A stretch of DNA of 64,000 nt from Wurfbainia villosa (GCA_025175895.1 CM046004.1:20323011-20387010), one strand, 5' to 3'; shown: positions 46,059 to 58,814, counted from the first letter of the stretch. Numbers and translations: made by a program. Notes: a model not told the origin generated them from the sequence alone.

Positions 46059-47444
46059 CTATTGGTGCAATCGGCCTAGGTCATGATTGACCGGACTCGA
46101 GTTTGACTCGAGTGATGTTTTGATGTTTGACAAAGTGGGTTGACATTGATGTTTGACATTAATGTCTGTTGATGTTCCCGGGTTATGTTTAACCGGACTC
46201 GAGTTTGACTCGAGGGAGACTTTGATGGTTGACTGGAGTTGACCATGGCATGGAAAATCCAACATGGGTTGGCAAGGGAAAGTACAAGCTTGAGTCTTGA
46301 CATTTGAAGTCCAAGGGGTTTGATATTGGCAGCGTAAAGTCCAAGCGGGAGTCTTGGCAGCATAAGTCCAATGGTTAGCGGCATAAAGTCCAAGCGGAGT
46401 CTTGGCGGCGTAAGTCCAATGTGCCTTGGCAGTGTAGACACCGTTAGCATGACATAGCCGATGGGAGAACTTGAAGGCTAGTACGATGGATGAACAAGTC
46501 ATGGATGACTTGGAGGGATCCGAGAGGCATGAGGCTGTTGGAGGTGGCTAGAAGGCTTAGGTCTAGGCTAAGGGTGGTATAGTAAGTATGGGGGAACCAT
46601 ACTTGGGCAAAAACCTCATGTTTGAGGTGTGCTAGTCGACTGATGTCATATGATAGTCGACTGGTGAGAGTCAACTAGGGTTTGATCGGATGTCCAAAGC
46701 TTGAAGTCGATCGATGGACGAGTCGATCTTGTGATAAGTTGACTGATGCTCGGGTTTTGGGGCATAGAATGGAGTCTCACTCGACCACTATGGTCAGCAG
46801 TCGAGTGATGGCTTGATCAGTCGACTGATGGTCATAATCAGTCGACTGATGTCCTAGCCATTGGATTTTTCCAGCGTGGATTACACCATTGTCTCACAGC
46901 AATAGTGTGATCAGTCGACTGATGGTCCCGAGCAGTCGACTGATCGACTTTTTCCAGCACAGGTTAAAGATATAAAAGGAGCTCATGATGGAGGAAAAAG
47001 TATCCGATTCTTGAGAGCTATTGGGGTGATTTGTTGCTGCAAATCAGGTCTCCAAGTGCAAGTCAAGCAACCAAGCATTCAAGCAATCAAAAACAAGTGT
47101 TGTAAAGTTTTTCTTTACTTGTCTTTCATATTTTCATTGTATATTGCTTGTATTTCATTCTTGCTATTGTAAGATCATTTGTACGAGGTTTCTCCACCTC
47201 CGACTTGTGTCAAGAAGGAGTTATTGTGATTAGTAGTGCGTGTTTGCATTGCTAGGGCTTTTAGAGCCCGATCGGTTGAGTAGGAACCGTTCGGTTCCAA
47301 ACCACGTTAAATACTTGTGTATTTGTGTTTGTCTATTTCGTATTGCTTCTAACGAAATTTGTAGACGAACACGAAATGAATTCCATCACGCAATGAATCG
47401 ACGCTATTAACCCTCCCCCCTATAGTGGCCTCAAATATCCTACA
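46059..47444 (+). repeat. 5' LTR of N3
   Basis: 1,386 bp. It starts TATTGGTGCAATCGG (TG mutated to TA) and ends ATATCCTACA. It has a short CCAAG/CTTGG array at 46250-46440, a palindrome array at 46628-46952 with four exact CAGTCGACTG copies, and TATAAAAG at 46971-46978. Confidence 0.93.
46971..46978 (+). promoter_or_regulatory. TATA box of the N3 5' LTR
   Basis: TATAAAAG, about 20 bp after the last CAGTCGACTG site. The counterpart in the 3' LTR is at 52009-52016. Confidence 0.7.
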
Positions 47445-47446
47445 AT

Positions 47447-47459
47447 TGGTATCAGAGCC
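47447..47459 (+). promoter_or_regulatory. Primer-binding site of N3
   Basis: TGGTATCAGAGCC, two bases after the LTR end. Confidence 0.9.
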
Positions 47460-47511
47460 CGGGGCTCTTTCTACGGACTAACCGCCGGGAGCTAAAGAAG
47501 CTAGAGGGAAG

Positions 47512-49286
47512 ATGGAATTCCAAGACAAGCTTGGCCGAGACATCAACACACCACCATCTTATGAGGACTATGGATTTGAAGGCTTCAACTCATGGAAAAT
47601 AGGAATTGAGAACTTCCTAATGATGGTGGATATCAAGCTTTGGTCCGCCTTGAAAGAAGGGTGTGATTCCCAAGAGGCAAAAAGGATGGAATCCTCAAGG
47701 TTGAAAAATGGACCAAGGAGCAACTCAAAGAGTTCAAGACAAATATTAAGGTAATCAAAATGATAAGTGATTTAATTCCTAATAATGTCTTGTCCAAGTT
47801 AGGTGAGTACAAGGATGACAAGGAGCTTTGGAGCGAGTTGGCAAAGTACCATGAAGGACCATCACCAGCTTCAAGTGAAGGGCAATCACAAGAAGCCAAA
47901 GAGTGCTCATCGGCTCAATCGGAAGAGGTCGATGAAGGGAGTTCATCATCCTCACAAGCAAGTGAGGATGCAGAAGTCGAGAAAGAGTCAACTTCCGGAT
48001 CGGTAGAAGAATAGGTGGAATTATAAGAGACCTCCACCTCTAGGATTGAGGGGGAGGAGATTAGAGCATCCTCAACACCGGAGCAACAAGAGGAGCCATC
48101 CATATCCGGTCGAGAGAAACAGAAAGCTTAAGAGACTTTCACCACCGAACTAGGTAACTCAAGCAAGTTGGTTTTAAATAAAAATCATATTATATGCTTT
48201 GAGTGTAGGGAGCAAGGACACTACAAGAGTAAGTGTCCTAAAAGGGTTAAGAAGACTCCACCGGCGTCAAAGGTCAAGGATGCTGGTGCCCAAAGTTAAA
48301 AGAACAAGGAGCATGTCATATGCTTCAAGTGCAATTCAAAAGGGCATTACCGGAGTCAATGCCAAAGGGGGAAGAAGAAAGGGCAAGAAGGAGCAACACA
48401 AGTAGGGGGAGCCTCTAAGGCAAACCCTAAGGTATATTTCAATAATGCACCTTCTTTAGTTAATAGGCAAAAGCATGCTAGAAATTTCAATTCCCTTGAA
48501 ATTTATCATAAAAAGCATGCTAGAAATAATAAATATTTTTGTCTAGGCACTAAAAGTGTTAAGTTTGATAATAGAGAGAAATTTGGGACTAATGTCCCTA
48601 AAAATAATTTATCTAAGGACAAACCTAGGTCAAATAACTCTAGACAAATTCTACTTAGGGAATCTATCAAGAAAATAGGAGAACATCTAGGCTTAAACCC
48701 TAAATGGACTAGGCATATGCCTAGAAAGAACCATTCCCCAGGATTAAATCAAAATTCTAAAATTGGGCAATTAGAATTAGAAAATCAAGCCTTGAGGTCA
48801 AGGCTTAAGAAACTTGAAAAGACCCTTAGAATTATGCAAAATCAAGTAAAAGGGTCAAATGGTCAAAGTCAAAAGTCTAGAGGTCAAAGTCAACACTTAG
48901 GACCTAAGAAACAAAAGTCAACCAAGGTCAAGAAGGGTTTGGGTCACAAACCTAAGCCTAAGGTGGCTTATCATAGTGTTCCATTTGAGTATGAAACACA
49001 AATTAGGTCTAGGAAGACCAAGGTCAATAGGGAAGTCATCCCTAGAGTTGACCATGGTGTGTGCCTAGTGGCTAGGGTTTCAAGGAAACCTAGGAAAGCC
49101 ACTAAGAAGGTTGCAAGGGGAGTCACCCCGAGAGTCAACCTAGGTAAGACCACAATGACCCAGGCTAACAAGCCGAGGAGGGTCATTAGGAGGGTATCTA
49201 GGGAGGTCATCCCTAAGAAATACCTTGTTAACCCTAGTAGCTCAAATAGGTTTTGAGTTCCTAAGAGCATGATTGATTCACGCTAG
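47512..49286 (+). pseudogene. N3 gag ORF, decayed
   Basis: ATG at 47512 (MEFQDKLGRDINTPPSYED). A frameshift near 47665-47690 moves the frame from the N-terminal part to WTKEQLKEFKTN. Then come a UBN2-like segment (IPNNVLSKLGEYKDDKELW), an acidic Ser/Glu tract with stops at 48013 and 48025, two CCHC knuckles CFECREQGHYKSKC and CFKCNSKGHYRSQC, a basic segment, a coiled coil (LELENQALRSRLKKLEKTL), KKGLGHKPK, and EVIPKKYLVNP. The Trp of the terminal WVPKS motif is TGA at 49254; the true end is TAG at 49284. At least five lesions make it a pseudogene. Confidence 0.88.
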
Positions 49287-51112
49287 ATGGGTTTAGGGTG
49301 TGTCAATCTTGATTGGATGGGTAGTTAACTCAACCATGACAAAGATGGCATTTTAGGTAATTATCAAGGTTATGGGTACCTTGAAAATAGATTTGATTGT
49401 TAATCCTAAAAGATTTTAGGATGTGCCAATGTACTTTTGGGATCATGAAAAATCAATTGAATTAACACAATTTAGGTCTAGAGGCTATAGTGTGCCATTT
49501 TGGATTTTTGGCACACTAGGTAGAAAAGTGATAATGTGGCAAAATATATTTAATAATATCAAATGACAATTAATATAAAAATTTAGGTATTCTTATACCT
49601 ATACTCTTTATTTGCAATGCCTTGATTGTCATATGTCATGTCATGACATCATGTTTATTTGTATCATTTATATGTCATGATCATGTTTAGGATTAAGGAT
49701 TAATGTCATGTGTTTTTAGATTATATCATATGTCATGACATCATGATCATTGGCCATGCTTAATTATTGCTATCATTATGCCATGATCATTTCATGCATC
49801 TAAATTGATTAAAATTGAATTAAGGACATTGGCATGACTTGGAGTCCCATTTATAAAAGAATCAAGTAGTGTTGTCTTAGAAAAATGCATGAAACCCTAG
49901 ATTAAGGAGAACAAAACCTACATCCCACATTACATTGACATGTATGTGTATTTATACACCCTAGATACATGTGAGATGCTAGGATATGAGTTAAGTTCAA
50001 GGTGCATAGTTTTTGCATCTAGATGAACTAAAAACTCATCTTATTTTAATGGTGGATCATTGGGAAAGCTTGTGCACAAGTTATGTACATTGAGCCCAAG
50101 GAATATGATCCAAAATAAGATTTCAAAAACATTTTAAAATCATTTTAGAAAACCTTGGTGAAGTCTATCTTTTGATAGCAATAACCATTGATGAAGTTGA
50201 TACAAAGTGAGCCGAAACTTAGAAGTTTTTCTTCACTTTTGAATTTTGTATCAATTTCGATATTTTATGGGTAAAATAATTTTCAAATATTTTTCACTCA
50301 TTGTATGTGTCATAAGTATTATACGTATGAATTTTCGTGATTTTTTGAATTACGTATAATTATTTATGATTTTTCAAATTTTATTTCTGATAACTGAAAT
50401 TCTGATATTTCAGTTATCAGTTGACTGCCCTAGGTGGCAGTCGACTAATGGGGGTGGCAGTCGACTGGTATCTGAGAGAGTTGACTGTCAATGCTGAATT
50501 CAGGAAAACAAAGTTTGTTAGCCCATTTTCAGCTATGGTAAAGGTCCCTAACCACTCCTAATCCTAGGATATGCTTTGGGAAGCATTTTAAAGGGTAAAA
50601 ATCCATTGGATATGGATTTGGAGAGGTGTTAGGTCAATGTATCAAATTTAAGGTGTGGAGAGTTCATTTTTGAACTTTGAACCTTATTTTTGATGGTTTA
50701 GAGCTCCTATTGGCTTAGGGACTTCCCAAGGATATTGTTGGTGCAATTGTCAAGGGGGAGCAAACCTTTAAGGGGAGGTATCCATCATGGGATGATGGAT
50801 AGTATTTTTCCTCATGAGGAGGAAAATGGTATTTTAATATACCCAATTTGGAAATTGGGAGAGTGTATAGGATTGCCTCTCTTGAGTGATATGGGACTTA
50901 TCACTAGGAAGATGGTAGGCATCCCAGGTATTTTTCGACCAAGGGGGAGATTGTAAGATCTCATTGGGACATGAGACATTGACCTCCTTGGAGAGACCCT
51001 TTTTGATGTTAGTCAAAAATGGGGAGAATGTTTGGGATTACCAATTTGAGAAATTGGTAAGAAGAATTGAGTTAGTGTTCTAACTCAAAGATATATGTTT
51101 TTGTCAAACATC
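49287..51112 (+). other. N3 3' noncoding region
   Basis: No gene. It parallels the N2 region: CATGATCATG palindromes (49670-49800), the stem-loop CTATCTTTTGATAG at 50165-50178, palindrome-like CAGTCGACT sites at 50408-50486, and an internal copy of the LTR start (TGTTGGTGCAATTGTCAAGG) at 50735. Confidence 0.7.
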
Positions 51113-51126
51113 AAAAAGGGGGAGAT
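51113..51126 (+). promoter_or_regulatory. Polypurine tract of N3
   Basis: AAAAAGGGGGAGAT directly before the 3' LTR start TGTTGGTGC. Confidence 0.88.
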
Positions 51127-52498
51127 TGTTGGTGCAATCGGCCCAGGTCATGATTGACCGGACTTGAGTTTGACTCGAGTGATGTTTGACAAAGTGAGTT
51201 GACATTGATGTTTGACATTAATGTCTGTTGATGTTTCCGAGTTATGTTTAACTGGACTCGAGTTTGACTCGAGGGAGACTTTGATGGTTGACTGGAGTTG
51301 ACCATGGCATGGAAAGTACAACATGGGTTGGCAAGGGAAAGTCCAAGCTTGAGTCTTGGCATTTGAAGTTCAAGGGGTTTGATATTGGCGGCGTAAAGTC
51401 CAAGCGGGAGTCTTGGCAGCATAAGTCCAATGGTTGACGGCATAAAGTCCAAGCGGAGTCTTGGCAGCATAAGTCCAATGTGCCTTGGCAGTGTAGACAC
51501 CGTTAGCATGACATAGCCGATGGGAGCACCTGAAGGCTAGTGCGATGGATGAATAAGTCATGGATGACTTGGAGGGATCCGAGAGGCGTGAGGTTGATGG
51601 AGGTGGCTAGAAGGCTTAGGTCTAGGCTAAGGGTGGTCTAGTAAGTATGGGGGAACCATACTTGGGCAAAAACCTCATGTTTTAGGTGTGCCAGTCGACT
51701 GGTGCCATATGGTAGTCGACTGGTGAGATTTAACTTGGGTTATCATGGGATGTGTCCCTGATCGACTACCAAAGCGAAGTCGGTGATGGGCCGAGTAGTT
51801 GATGATCTTGTGATCAATCGATCGATGCTCGGGTTTTGGGGAATGTAATGGAGTCTCACTCGATCGTGGTCGTGAGTGATGGCTTGATCGATGTCCTAGC
51901 GCTTGGATTTTTCCCATGGATTACACCGTTGTCTCTCACAACAAGCAGGTGATCGTTCGATCGATGGTCCCGAGCAATGATCGACGGCTTTTTCCAAAGA
52001 GTTAAAGATATAAAAGGAGCTCGTGATGGAGGAAAAAGTATCTGGTTCTTGAGATTTATTGGGGCGATTTGTTGCTACAAATCAGGTCTCCAAGTGCAAG
52101 TCAAGCAACCAAGCATTCAAGCAATCAAAAACAAGTGTTGTAAAGTTTTTCTTTACTTGTCTTTCGTATTTGCATTGTATATTGCTTGTATTTCATTCAT
52201 GCTGTTGTAAGATCATTTGTACGAGGTTTCTCCACCTCCGACTTATGTCAAGAAGGAGTTATTGTGATTAGTAGTGCGTGTTTGCATTGCTAGGGCTTTT
52301 AGAGCCCAATCCGTGGAGTAGGAACCATTCGGTTCCGAACCACGTTAAATACTTATGTATTTGTGTTTGTCTATTTCATATTGCTTCATTATTATTCCAC
52401 TGTTCACTAACAAAATTTATAGACGAACACGAAACAAATTCCATCATCCAACGAATCGACGCTATTCACCCCCCTCTAGTGGCCTCAAATATCCTACA
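51127..52498 (+). repeat. 3' LTR of N3
   Basis: 1,372 bp, similar to 46059-47444 except at 51760-51990, where the CAGTCGACTG copies are absent or replaced by CGATCG-like sequence. Confidence 0.93.
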
Positions 52499-53620
52499 AA
52501 TACAAAATAATATAGAAATACAAACAAGAATACAAATACAATACAAAAGAACACTTTTCACCGATTGCTTTTGATCACTTGTTTATTGCTTGCTTTGGTT
52601 GGCTCTTGAAGGTCTGGAATGCAGTAGCAATTCCCCTCCAAAGTCACCCTTAAAGTCTTGGCGAAATCCTCCATCTTGAGCTCCATTTATAACCTGCATC
52701 AAGCTGATTTCGCGCCCATCAGTCGACTGATTGTGACCATCAGTCGACTGGTCCTGTAGCCGTTGTCTCACAATGACTCGATCCACGCTGGCCAAAAGCC
52801 AATGGATCCTTTATCAGTCGACTGATCATGCCCATCAATCGACTGATGATCCCATCAGTCGAGTGCTGGCACGAGCACTCAACTGGAAGACCTTTTGTGG
52901 TCGAAAACACCCCGATCAGTCAACTGATCTCCCTCATCAGTCGACTGATGGTGTTATCAGTCGACTGTCATCCCTCGGCAGTCGACTGCTCAGCCAGACC
53001 CTGGTCAGTCGAACACCAGTCGAACCCTAGTCGACTTGGAGCAGTCGACTGGCACCTATGCCAGTCGACTGATGTCGGGTAAAACCTCAAACACCAAGTT
53101 GTTTGAGCATCCGCCCATCGAGTAAACCCTCAAACACCAAGTTTGAGTATCCGACACTCAGTCTTAGCCACTTGGCTAAGTCCACCTCATCTCTCATGGA
53201 GTTCCCCACCGAAGCTCTCTTCCCTCGGCCTACGTCCCTCGGATGCGCCAAGCGCACGACTTCACAACGCCATCCTTCGTGTCTCATGCCCTAGAAGTAT
53301 GCTTCCCTTGGGCCTCACTCCATATGCTCCCCGTCCGACGGTCCCTCGGATGCACCAAGCGCACGACTTTGCTATGTCATCCTTCACCGACTCAAGGATC
53401 CCGAGCCTAGTGAACTTTCCAAGTCCTCAACATTTCTCAAATGCACCAAGCGTACGGCTTCGCAATGCTTTGGAGTTTTCCACATAAAGCCCCATGCTTA
53501 GATTTTTCATATCAACTCCATGTTGGACTTTCCTATGACAATCCTATGTCATAAGTTTTGTCTATCATCAAAATACTGCTCAAGTCAAACTCGAGTCAAC
53601 CCGGGCCAATTGCACCAACA
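52499..53620 (-). repeat. 3' LTR of N4, inner part
   Basis: Plus strand AATACAAAATAATATAG... to TTGCACCAACA. Matches 57120-58233. It contains eight exact CAGTCGACTG copies at 52718-53072 and a TATA box (TATAAAT, minus strand, near 52686) on their downstream side. Confidence 0.9.
52718..53072 (-). repeat. CAGTCGACTG palindrome array, N4 3' LTR
   Basis: Eight exact copies and several near copies (ATCAATCGACTGATG, ATCAGTCGAGTG, GATCAGTCAACTGATC) in 355 bp, often extended to ATCAGTCGACTGAT. It lies just upstream of the LTR's TATA box. The partner LTR (57345-57690) keeps only three exact copies. Confidence 0.85.
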
Positions 53621-53634
53621 ATCTTCCCCTTTTT
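53621..53634 (-). promoter_or_regulatory. Polypurine tract of N4
   Basis: AAAAAGGGGAAGAT on the minus strand before the LTR start TGTTGGTGC. Confidence 0.85.
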
Positions 53635-55195
53635 GATGATTGACAAAACTATCCCTCAAGTCTACCAATTATCCCTAATTGCCAATTCTCACATCCCAAT
53701 GAGAATTCCAAACCCAATTGGTAACTTGGTAACTTCTCCTCCTTTTTGACTTAAATTAAAAAGGTCCTCCCCAAGGGTATGAATGTCTCAAACCCAATTG
53801 AGATCTTACAATCTCTCCCTTGGAGGAACACATGCCTACAATCTTTCTAGTGATGAGTCCCATATCACTTAAAGAGAGACAATCCAATTTTCCTCCAATG
53901 AGGAAAAATACACATCCATCTTCTCATGATGGATACCTCCCCCTCTCCCCCTTGACCATTGCACCAACAATATCCTTGGAGAGTCCCTAAGCCAATAGGA
54001 ACATTAAACAATCAAAATTAAGGCAAAGTTCAACAATGAACTCTCATCCACCTTAAAATTGATACTCTCCCTAAACACTTCTCTTAATCCATATCCAATG
54101 GATTTCCACCCTTTCTAATGCTCTCCCAAGCATGTCCTAGGGTTATGAGTGGTTAGGGGACCAAAACATAGTTGAACATGGGCCTAACCATCATAGTTTA
54201 CCCGAAATTAGCTTGGGCAGTCGACTAAATCAGATATCACGATCGACTCCCACCACATCATCGGGCCTCCTCGATCGATATAATCTGATTTGCGCTTTTC
54301 TATTTTCAGAAATGAATTTTTGAAATTCGTAAGTAAATATACATAAGTTGAAAATTTTTGAAATTTTGTATGTATATTACTTATTACAATCATAATGGGT
54401 GAAAAATATTAGAAAATTATTTTACTCACAAAATAATGAGCTTTACACAAAGTTCAAAAGTTTAGAAAAGCTTCAATATTGAGCCCTCTTTGTATCATCC
54501 CATTCAATGGTGATAGCTATCAAAAGATAGACTTCACCAAGGTTTTTAAAATTATTTTTAAAACCTTTAATTTATTTTTCCTAAACATCTCACTTTTATC
54601 TAGATGTGTAAAACACATAGTCGATTAATCTAGTGAGATGTGGGTTTTTATTCTTTAATGGTCTCAAGCATATTCTAAGGCAACTCTACTTGATTCCCTT
54701 ATGCATAAGACTTTAAGTCATGCCAATGGTCCTTAAGTCAATTTTATTTTATGCATGATATGATTATGGCATATATGATATAACTAAGCATGTGCCAAAA
54801 TCATGATGTCATGTCATGTGAATGAAATTTTAGCATACATGACATATAAAACTAAGTCTAAAACACGATCATGACATTTTTAGACATAAAAATGAAAATG
54901 ATGTCATGTCATGGCAAGGCAAATAAATCATGGCAAGTAAAATATACTATGGTATAAAATACCTAAGTGTTAAATCCAAATTGTCATTTCTAGGAATTAA
55001 TTCTATTTTGCCTTAATACCATTATCTCCCAAGTGTGTCATAAACCCAAAATGGCACACCATTACTTCTAAGACCTATTTGTGCCAATTTAATCATTTTT
55101 CAACTTCTCAAATCATATTGGCACATCCTAATGTGTCAACTCATCATGGCTAGGTTAACTACCCATCCACTTAGGGTTGACACACCCTAACCCAT
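53635..55195 (-). other. N4 3' noncoding region
   Basis: No gene. It shares with N2 and N3 the stem-loop at 54517-54530, the internal LTR-start copy near 53950-53970, and decayed palindrome sites near 54213-54290. Confidence 0.7.
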
Positions 55196-56787
55196 CTAGG
55201 ATGAATCGATCACGCTCCTAGGAACCCAATACCTATTGGAGCACCTTGGGTTAACAAGGTATTCCCTAGGAATAACTTCCCTAGATACCTTCCTAATGAC
55301 CCTTTTAGGCTTTGAAGTTATAGTCTTTTGGGTCTTTCCTTGGTCAACTTTAGAGGTGACTCCTCCTTTGACATTCTTAGCGGCTTTCTTGATTTTTCTT
55401 AAGTCCTTAGCCACTAAACACACACCATGGCTAGTCTTAGGGATAACTTCCCTATTAGCCTTGGTTTTCCTAGACCTAGAAATTGTTCCATAATTAAAGG
55501 GAACATTATGATAAGTCTTCTTGGGCTTAGGTTTGTGACCCAAACCTTCCTTACCCTTAGACCGTTCTTGAACCCTAAGTCTTGACTTTTGGGCATTTGA
55601 CCCTTGAATAAAATTTTCTATAATCTTAAGGGTCTTTTCCATTCTCTCAAGTCTTGATCTCAGGACTTAGTTTTCTAATTCTAATTTTCCCAATTTTGAT
55701 TGTTCATTAGGTTTTTGGGAAGGCCTCTTCTTCTTTGGCATGTGCCTAGAATTTTTGGGATTAATACCCAAATTTTCTTCTATTCTCCTAATTGATTCCC
55801 TAGGTAAAATAGTTCTAGTGTTATTGGTCCTAGGTTTATCCTTAGATAAATTTACATGCTTAGCACCTAAACAATAAACCTTATTATTTCTACTAGCATG
55901 CTTTTCATTAATAATTACAAGAGAGATAAAATAATTCATAGCATGCTTGTTAACCCTAGAAATTGAAGGTACATTAATTAAATTTACCTTAGGGTTAGCT
56001 TTAGAAGTTCCCCCTACATGAGATGCCCCTTCTTGCATTTTCTTCCTCCCCCTAGGGCATTGGTTTCGGTAATGCCCCCTTTGATTGCATTTAAAGCACA
56101 CAATGTTCTCTTTGCTCTTAATTGTAGACACTCCGGCATTTTTGACTTTTGATGCCGATTGAACCTTCTTCACCTTCTTAGGACACTTACTTTTATAGTG
56201 TCCTTGTTCCCTACACTCAAAGCATGTTATATATTTTTTATTTATAATAACAACACTTGAGTTACCTAGGGAATTTTTGCTTCTCCCAGATGTTGAAGCT
56301 TCTTCTTGAACTTGTTCCGGGATAGAAGGCCTCTCCTCCCCCTCAATGCTAGAGGTGGAGGTCTCCACCAAATCATCAACATCTTCGAATGTGGTGGGCA
56401 ATTCTTCAACACCCTCGGATCCGGATGTTGATGGGCATTCTTTCTCTTCATGGACCAATGTGGGCTCTTCATGAAATCTTATCACCTTGTCCCATAGGTC
56501 CTTAGCATCCCTAAAATTACCTAGCCTAGACCTAATGTTGTTAGGAATCAAACCACTAAGTAATTCGATTACTTTGAGATTTGTCTTGAAGTCCTTGATT
56601 TGGTCTTGGGTCCATCTTGACTTCTCAATTTTCCTATTGCTTTCATCCCTAGGTAATTTGAAACCATTTTCTAAGATTAGCATAAAGTCAAAATCGGTTT
56701 TTGATATACCTCCATTTTTCTTCTCCACCATTGAAAATCTCCTTCGAATTTTGGTGGTTGAAGGTTGTAGGTGGTTCTTATAGTGCT
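55196..56787 (-). pseudogene. N4 gag ORF, one stop and one frameshift
   Basis: Near 56787 the frame reads YNLQPPKFEGDFQWWRRKMEVY, the DUF4219-like start, but no ATG precedes it and the frame shifts near 56700 to ISKTDFDFMLILENGF. The main open part runs from 56731 to 55667: UBN2-like (LIPNNIRSRLGNFRDAKDLW), acidic tract, two CCHC knuckles CFECREQGHYKSKC and CFKCNQRGHYRNQC, basic segment, coiled coil. One TAA (for CAA) at about 55664 is followed by 55642-55196: VLRSRLERMEKTL, EGLGHKPKPKK, EVIPREYLVNP and the end YWVPRSVIDSS. Gag only; nothing like protease follows. Confidence 0.87.
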
Positions 56788-56819
56788 TGTGTCGGTAGTT
56801 AGTCCTCTACAAGCGACTT

Positions 56820-56832
56820 GGCTCTGATACCA
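56820..56832 (-). promoter_or_regulatory. Primer-binding site of N4
   Basis: TGGTATCAGAGCC on the minus strand, two bases inside the 5' LTR. Confidence 0.9.
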
Positions 56833-56834
56833 CT

Positions 56835-58233
56835 TGTTGGAACGTTGGTGGCCGACTAGAGGGGGGTGAATAGCCCTCAATCGTCATACGGTGGAATATG
56901 ATCGTTCATTGTGCATCGCTTGTCTATGCGTTAGTGCAGCGGAAATAATAGAAACAAATAGAAATACTAACAACAACACAAGCACACGCAAATACACATG
57001 ATATACGTGGTTCAGAACCAAAAGATTCCTACTCCATGGGCGAGCTCACCAAGTTCTAGTTATGCGCACGACACTAACTAACACTCATTCTCAACAACAC
57101 GTCGGAGGTGGAGAAATATCGTACAATTAATTACAAAGTAATATAGAAATACAAACAAGAATAGAAATACAATACAAAAGAACACTTTTCACCGATTGCT
57201 TTTGATCACTTGTTTGTTGCTTGCTTTGGTTGGCTCTTGAAGGTCTGGAATGCAGCAGTAATTCCCCTCCAAAGTCACCCTTAAAGTCTTGGCAAAATCT
57301 TTCATCTTGAGCTCCATTTTAACCTGTATCAAGCTGATTTCGTGCCCATCAGTCGACTGATCGTGACCATCAGTCGACTGGTCCTGTAGCCGTTGTCTCA
57401 CAATGACTCGATCCACGCTGGCCAAAAGCCAACGGATCCATCATCGATCGATCATTCCCATCACGATCGATGATCCCATCGATCGAGTCTTTGGTCACGA
57501 GCACTCGATGAAGACCTTTTGGTCGAAAACACCCCAATCAGTCGACTGATCTCCCTCATCAATCGATTGATGGTGTTATCGATCAAATCATTCATCCTTG
57601 GCGATCAATCGCTCGAGTAGACCACTGGTCGATCGAACACCAGTCAAACCCCGATCGACTTGGAGCGGTCGGCACCTACGATCGATGTCGGGTAAAACCT
57701 CAAACACCAAGTTGTTTGAGCATCCGACTGTCGAGTAAACCCTCAAACACCAAGTTTGAGCATCCGACACTCAGTTTTAGCTATTTGGCCAAATCCACCT
57801 CATCTCTCATGGAGTTCCCCACCGAAGCTCTCTTCCCTCGGACTACGTACTTCGGATGTGCCAAGCGCATGACTTTGCAATGTCATCCTTTGCATCTCGT
57901 GCCCTAGAAGTATGCTTCCCTTGGGCCTCACTCCATACGCTCCCCGTCCGACGGTCCCTTAGATGCATCAAGTGCTCGGCTTCGCAATGTCATCCTTCAC
58001 CGACTCAAGGATCCCGAGCCTAGTGAACTTGCCAAGTCCTCAACACTTCCCAAATGCACCAAGCGCATGGCTTCGCAATGCTTTGGACCTTTCCACTCCA
58101 AGCCCCATGCTTGGATTTTTCATGTCAACTCCATGTTGGACTTTCCTATGACAATCCCATGTCAAAAGTTTTATCTATCATCAAAATACTGCTCGAGTCA
58201 AACTCGAGTCAACCCGGGCCGATTGTACCAACA
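56835..58233 (-). repeat. 5' LTR of N4
   Basis: 1,399 bp, plus strand TGTTGGAACGTTGG...GTACCAACA. The palindrome region 57345-57690 keeps three exact CAGTCGACTG sites; the others read CGATCGATG or similar. Confidence 0.92.
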
Positions 58234-58814
58234 CATGCTTCGTAGCGCTCATGGTAGATGATGAGTCTGAAGTCGAATCAAGACATGAGTTCGAGTCCGA
58301 GTCGGATACAAGCCACAAATCCACATCCGTTTTCGAAGGTTCAAACAAGGTAACATCTCCCCTAGAGGATAAATTGTTTAGCATTATTGCATGGTTAGGT
58401 AGGAAACTAGCCAAGTCCGAGAATCGAGTCGACTCGCTTCTTAAGAAAATCTAAGTACTTAAGGAGCAAGTCAACTCGAAGATTTAGACTTGCCAAATTG
58501 AGGATAGAGAATCAACTCAAGTTGCAAAGCTTGAGGAAGAGAACTCGATCCTAAAAAGGCAAGTAGAAAATCTAACCAGATCGTTGGAAAAGTTCACTTC
58601 GGGCTCCAAGTATCTCAACATGATGTTTGGGTCTCAACGAGCTGTATACAACAAGTCCGGACTCGGACACAAAGTTAAATCCACATACAAATCATACATG
58701 TCACTACTTAGCCGAAATGCTAAGAAACGAGTCCAAGCATGGGTTCCTAAGTCTAGCTTATTCAACCAAGTTGGCCAAATCAATTTTGGGTTCCCAAGAG
58801 TCAAGTTCACTTAG
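58234..58814 (+). pseudogene. N5 gag, C-terminal part
   Basis: Continues the frame of 45836 across N4 (TSD CATGT/CATGC). It shows an acidic segment (DDESEVESRHEFESESD), a helical stretch with two stops near 58450-58490, LEEENSILKRQVENLTRSLE, KFTSGSKYLNMMFGSQR, GLGHKVK, AWVPKSSLFN, and ends FGFPRVKFT. The KFTxGS and WVPKS motifs tie N5 to the same Gag class as N1. No pol follows. Confidence 0.8.

Larger units (their letters stand above)
46059..52498 (+). mobile_element. N3: gag-only LTR retrotransposon
   Basis: Plus-strand element: LTRs 46059-47444 and 51127-52498, PBS, decayed gag 47512-49286, 1.84 kb of noncoding sequence, and a polypurine tract. Internal region 3,682 bp without pol. TSD ATTAC (46054-46058) and AATAC (52499-52503), one mismatch, within the N4 LTR. 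Closely related to N2 in LTR ends, gag and 3' noncoding region, but a separate family. Confidence 0.92.
45837..58233 (-). mobile_element. N4: gag-only LTR retrotransposon, interrupted by N3
   Basis: Minus-strand element: 5' LTR 56835-58233, PBS 56820-56832, gag 55196-56787, noncoding region, polypurine tract 53621-53634, and 3' LTR split into 52499-53620 and 45837-46058 by N3. The internal region is 3.2 kb with no pol. It is inserted in N5 gag with a near-perfect TSD. Gag is close to those of N2 and N3. Confidence 0.9.
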
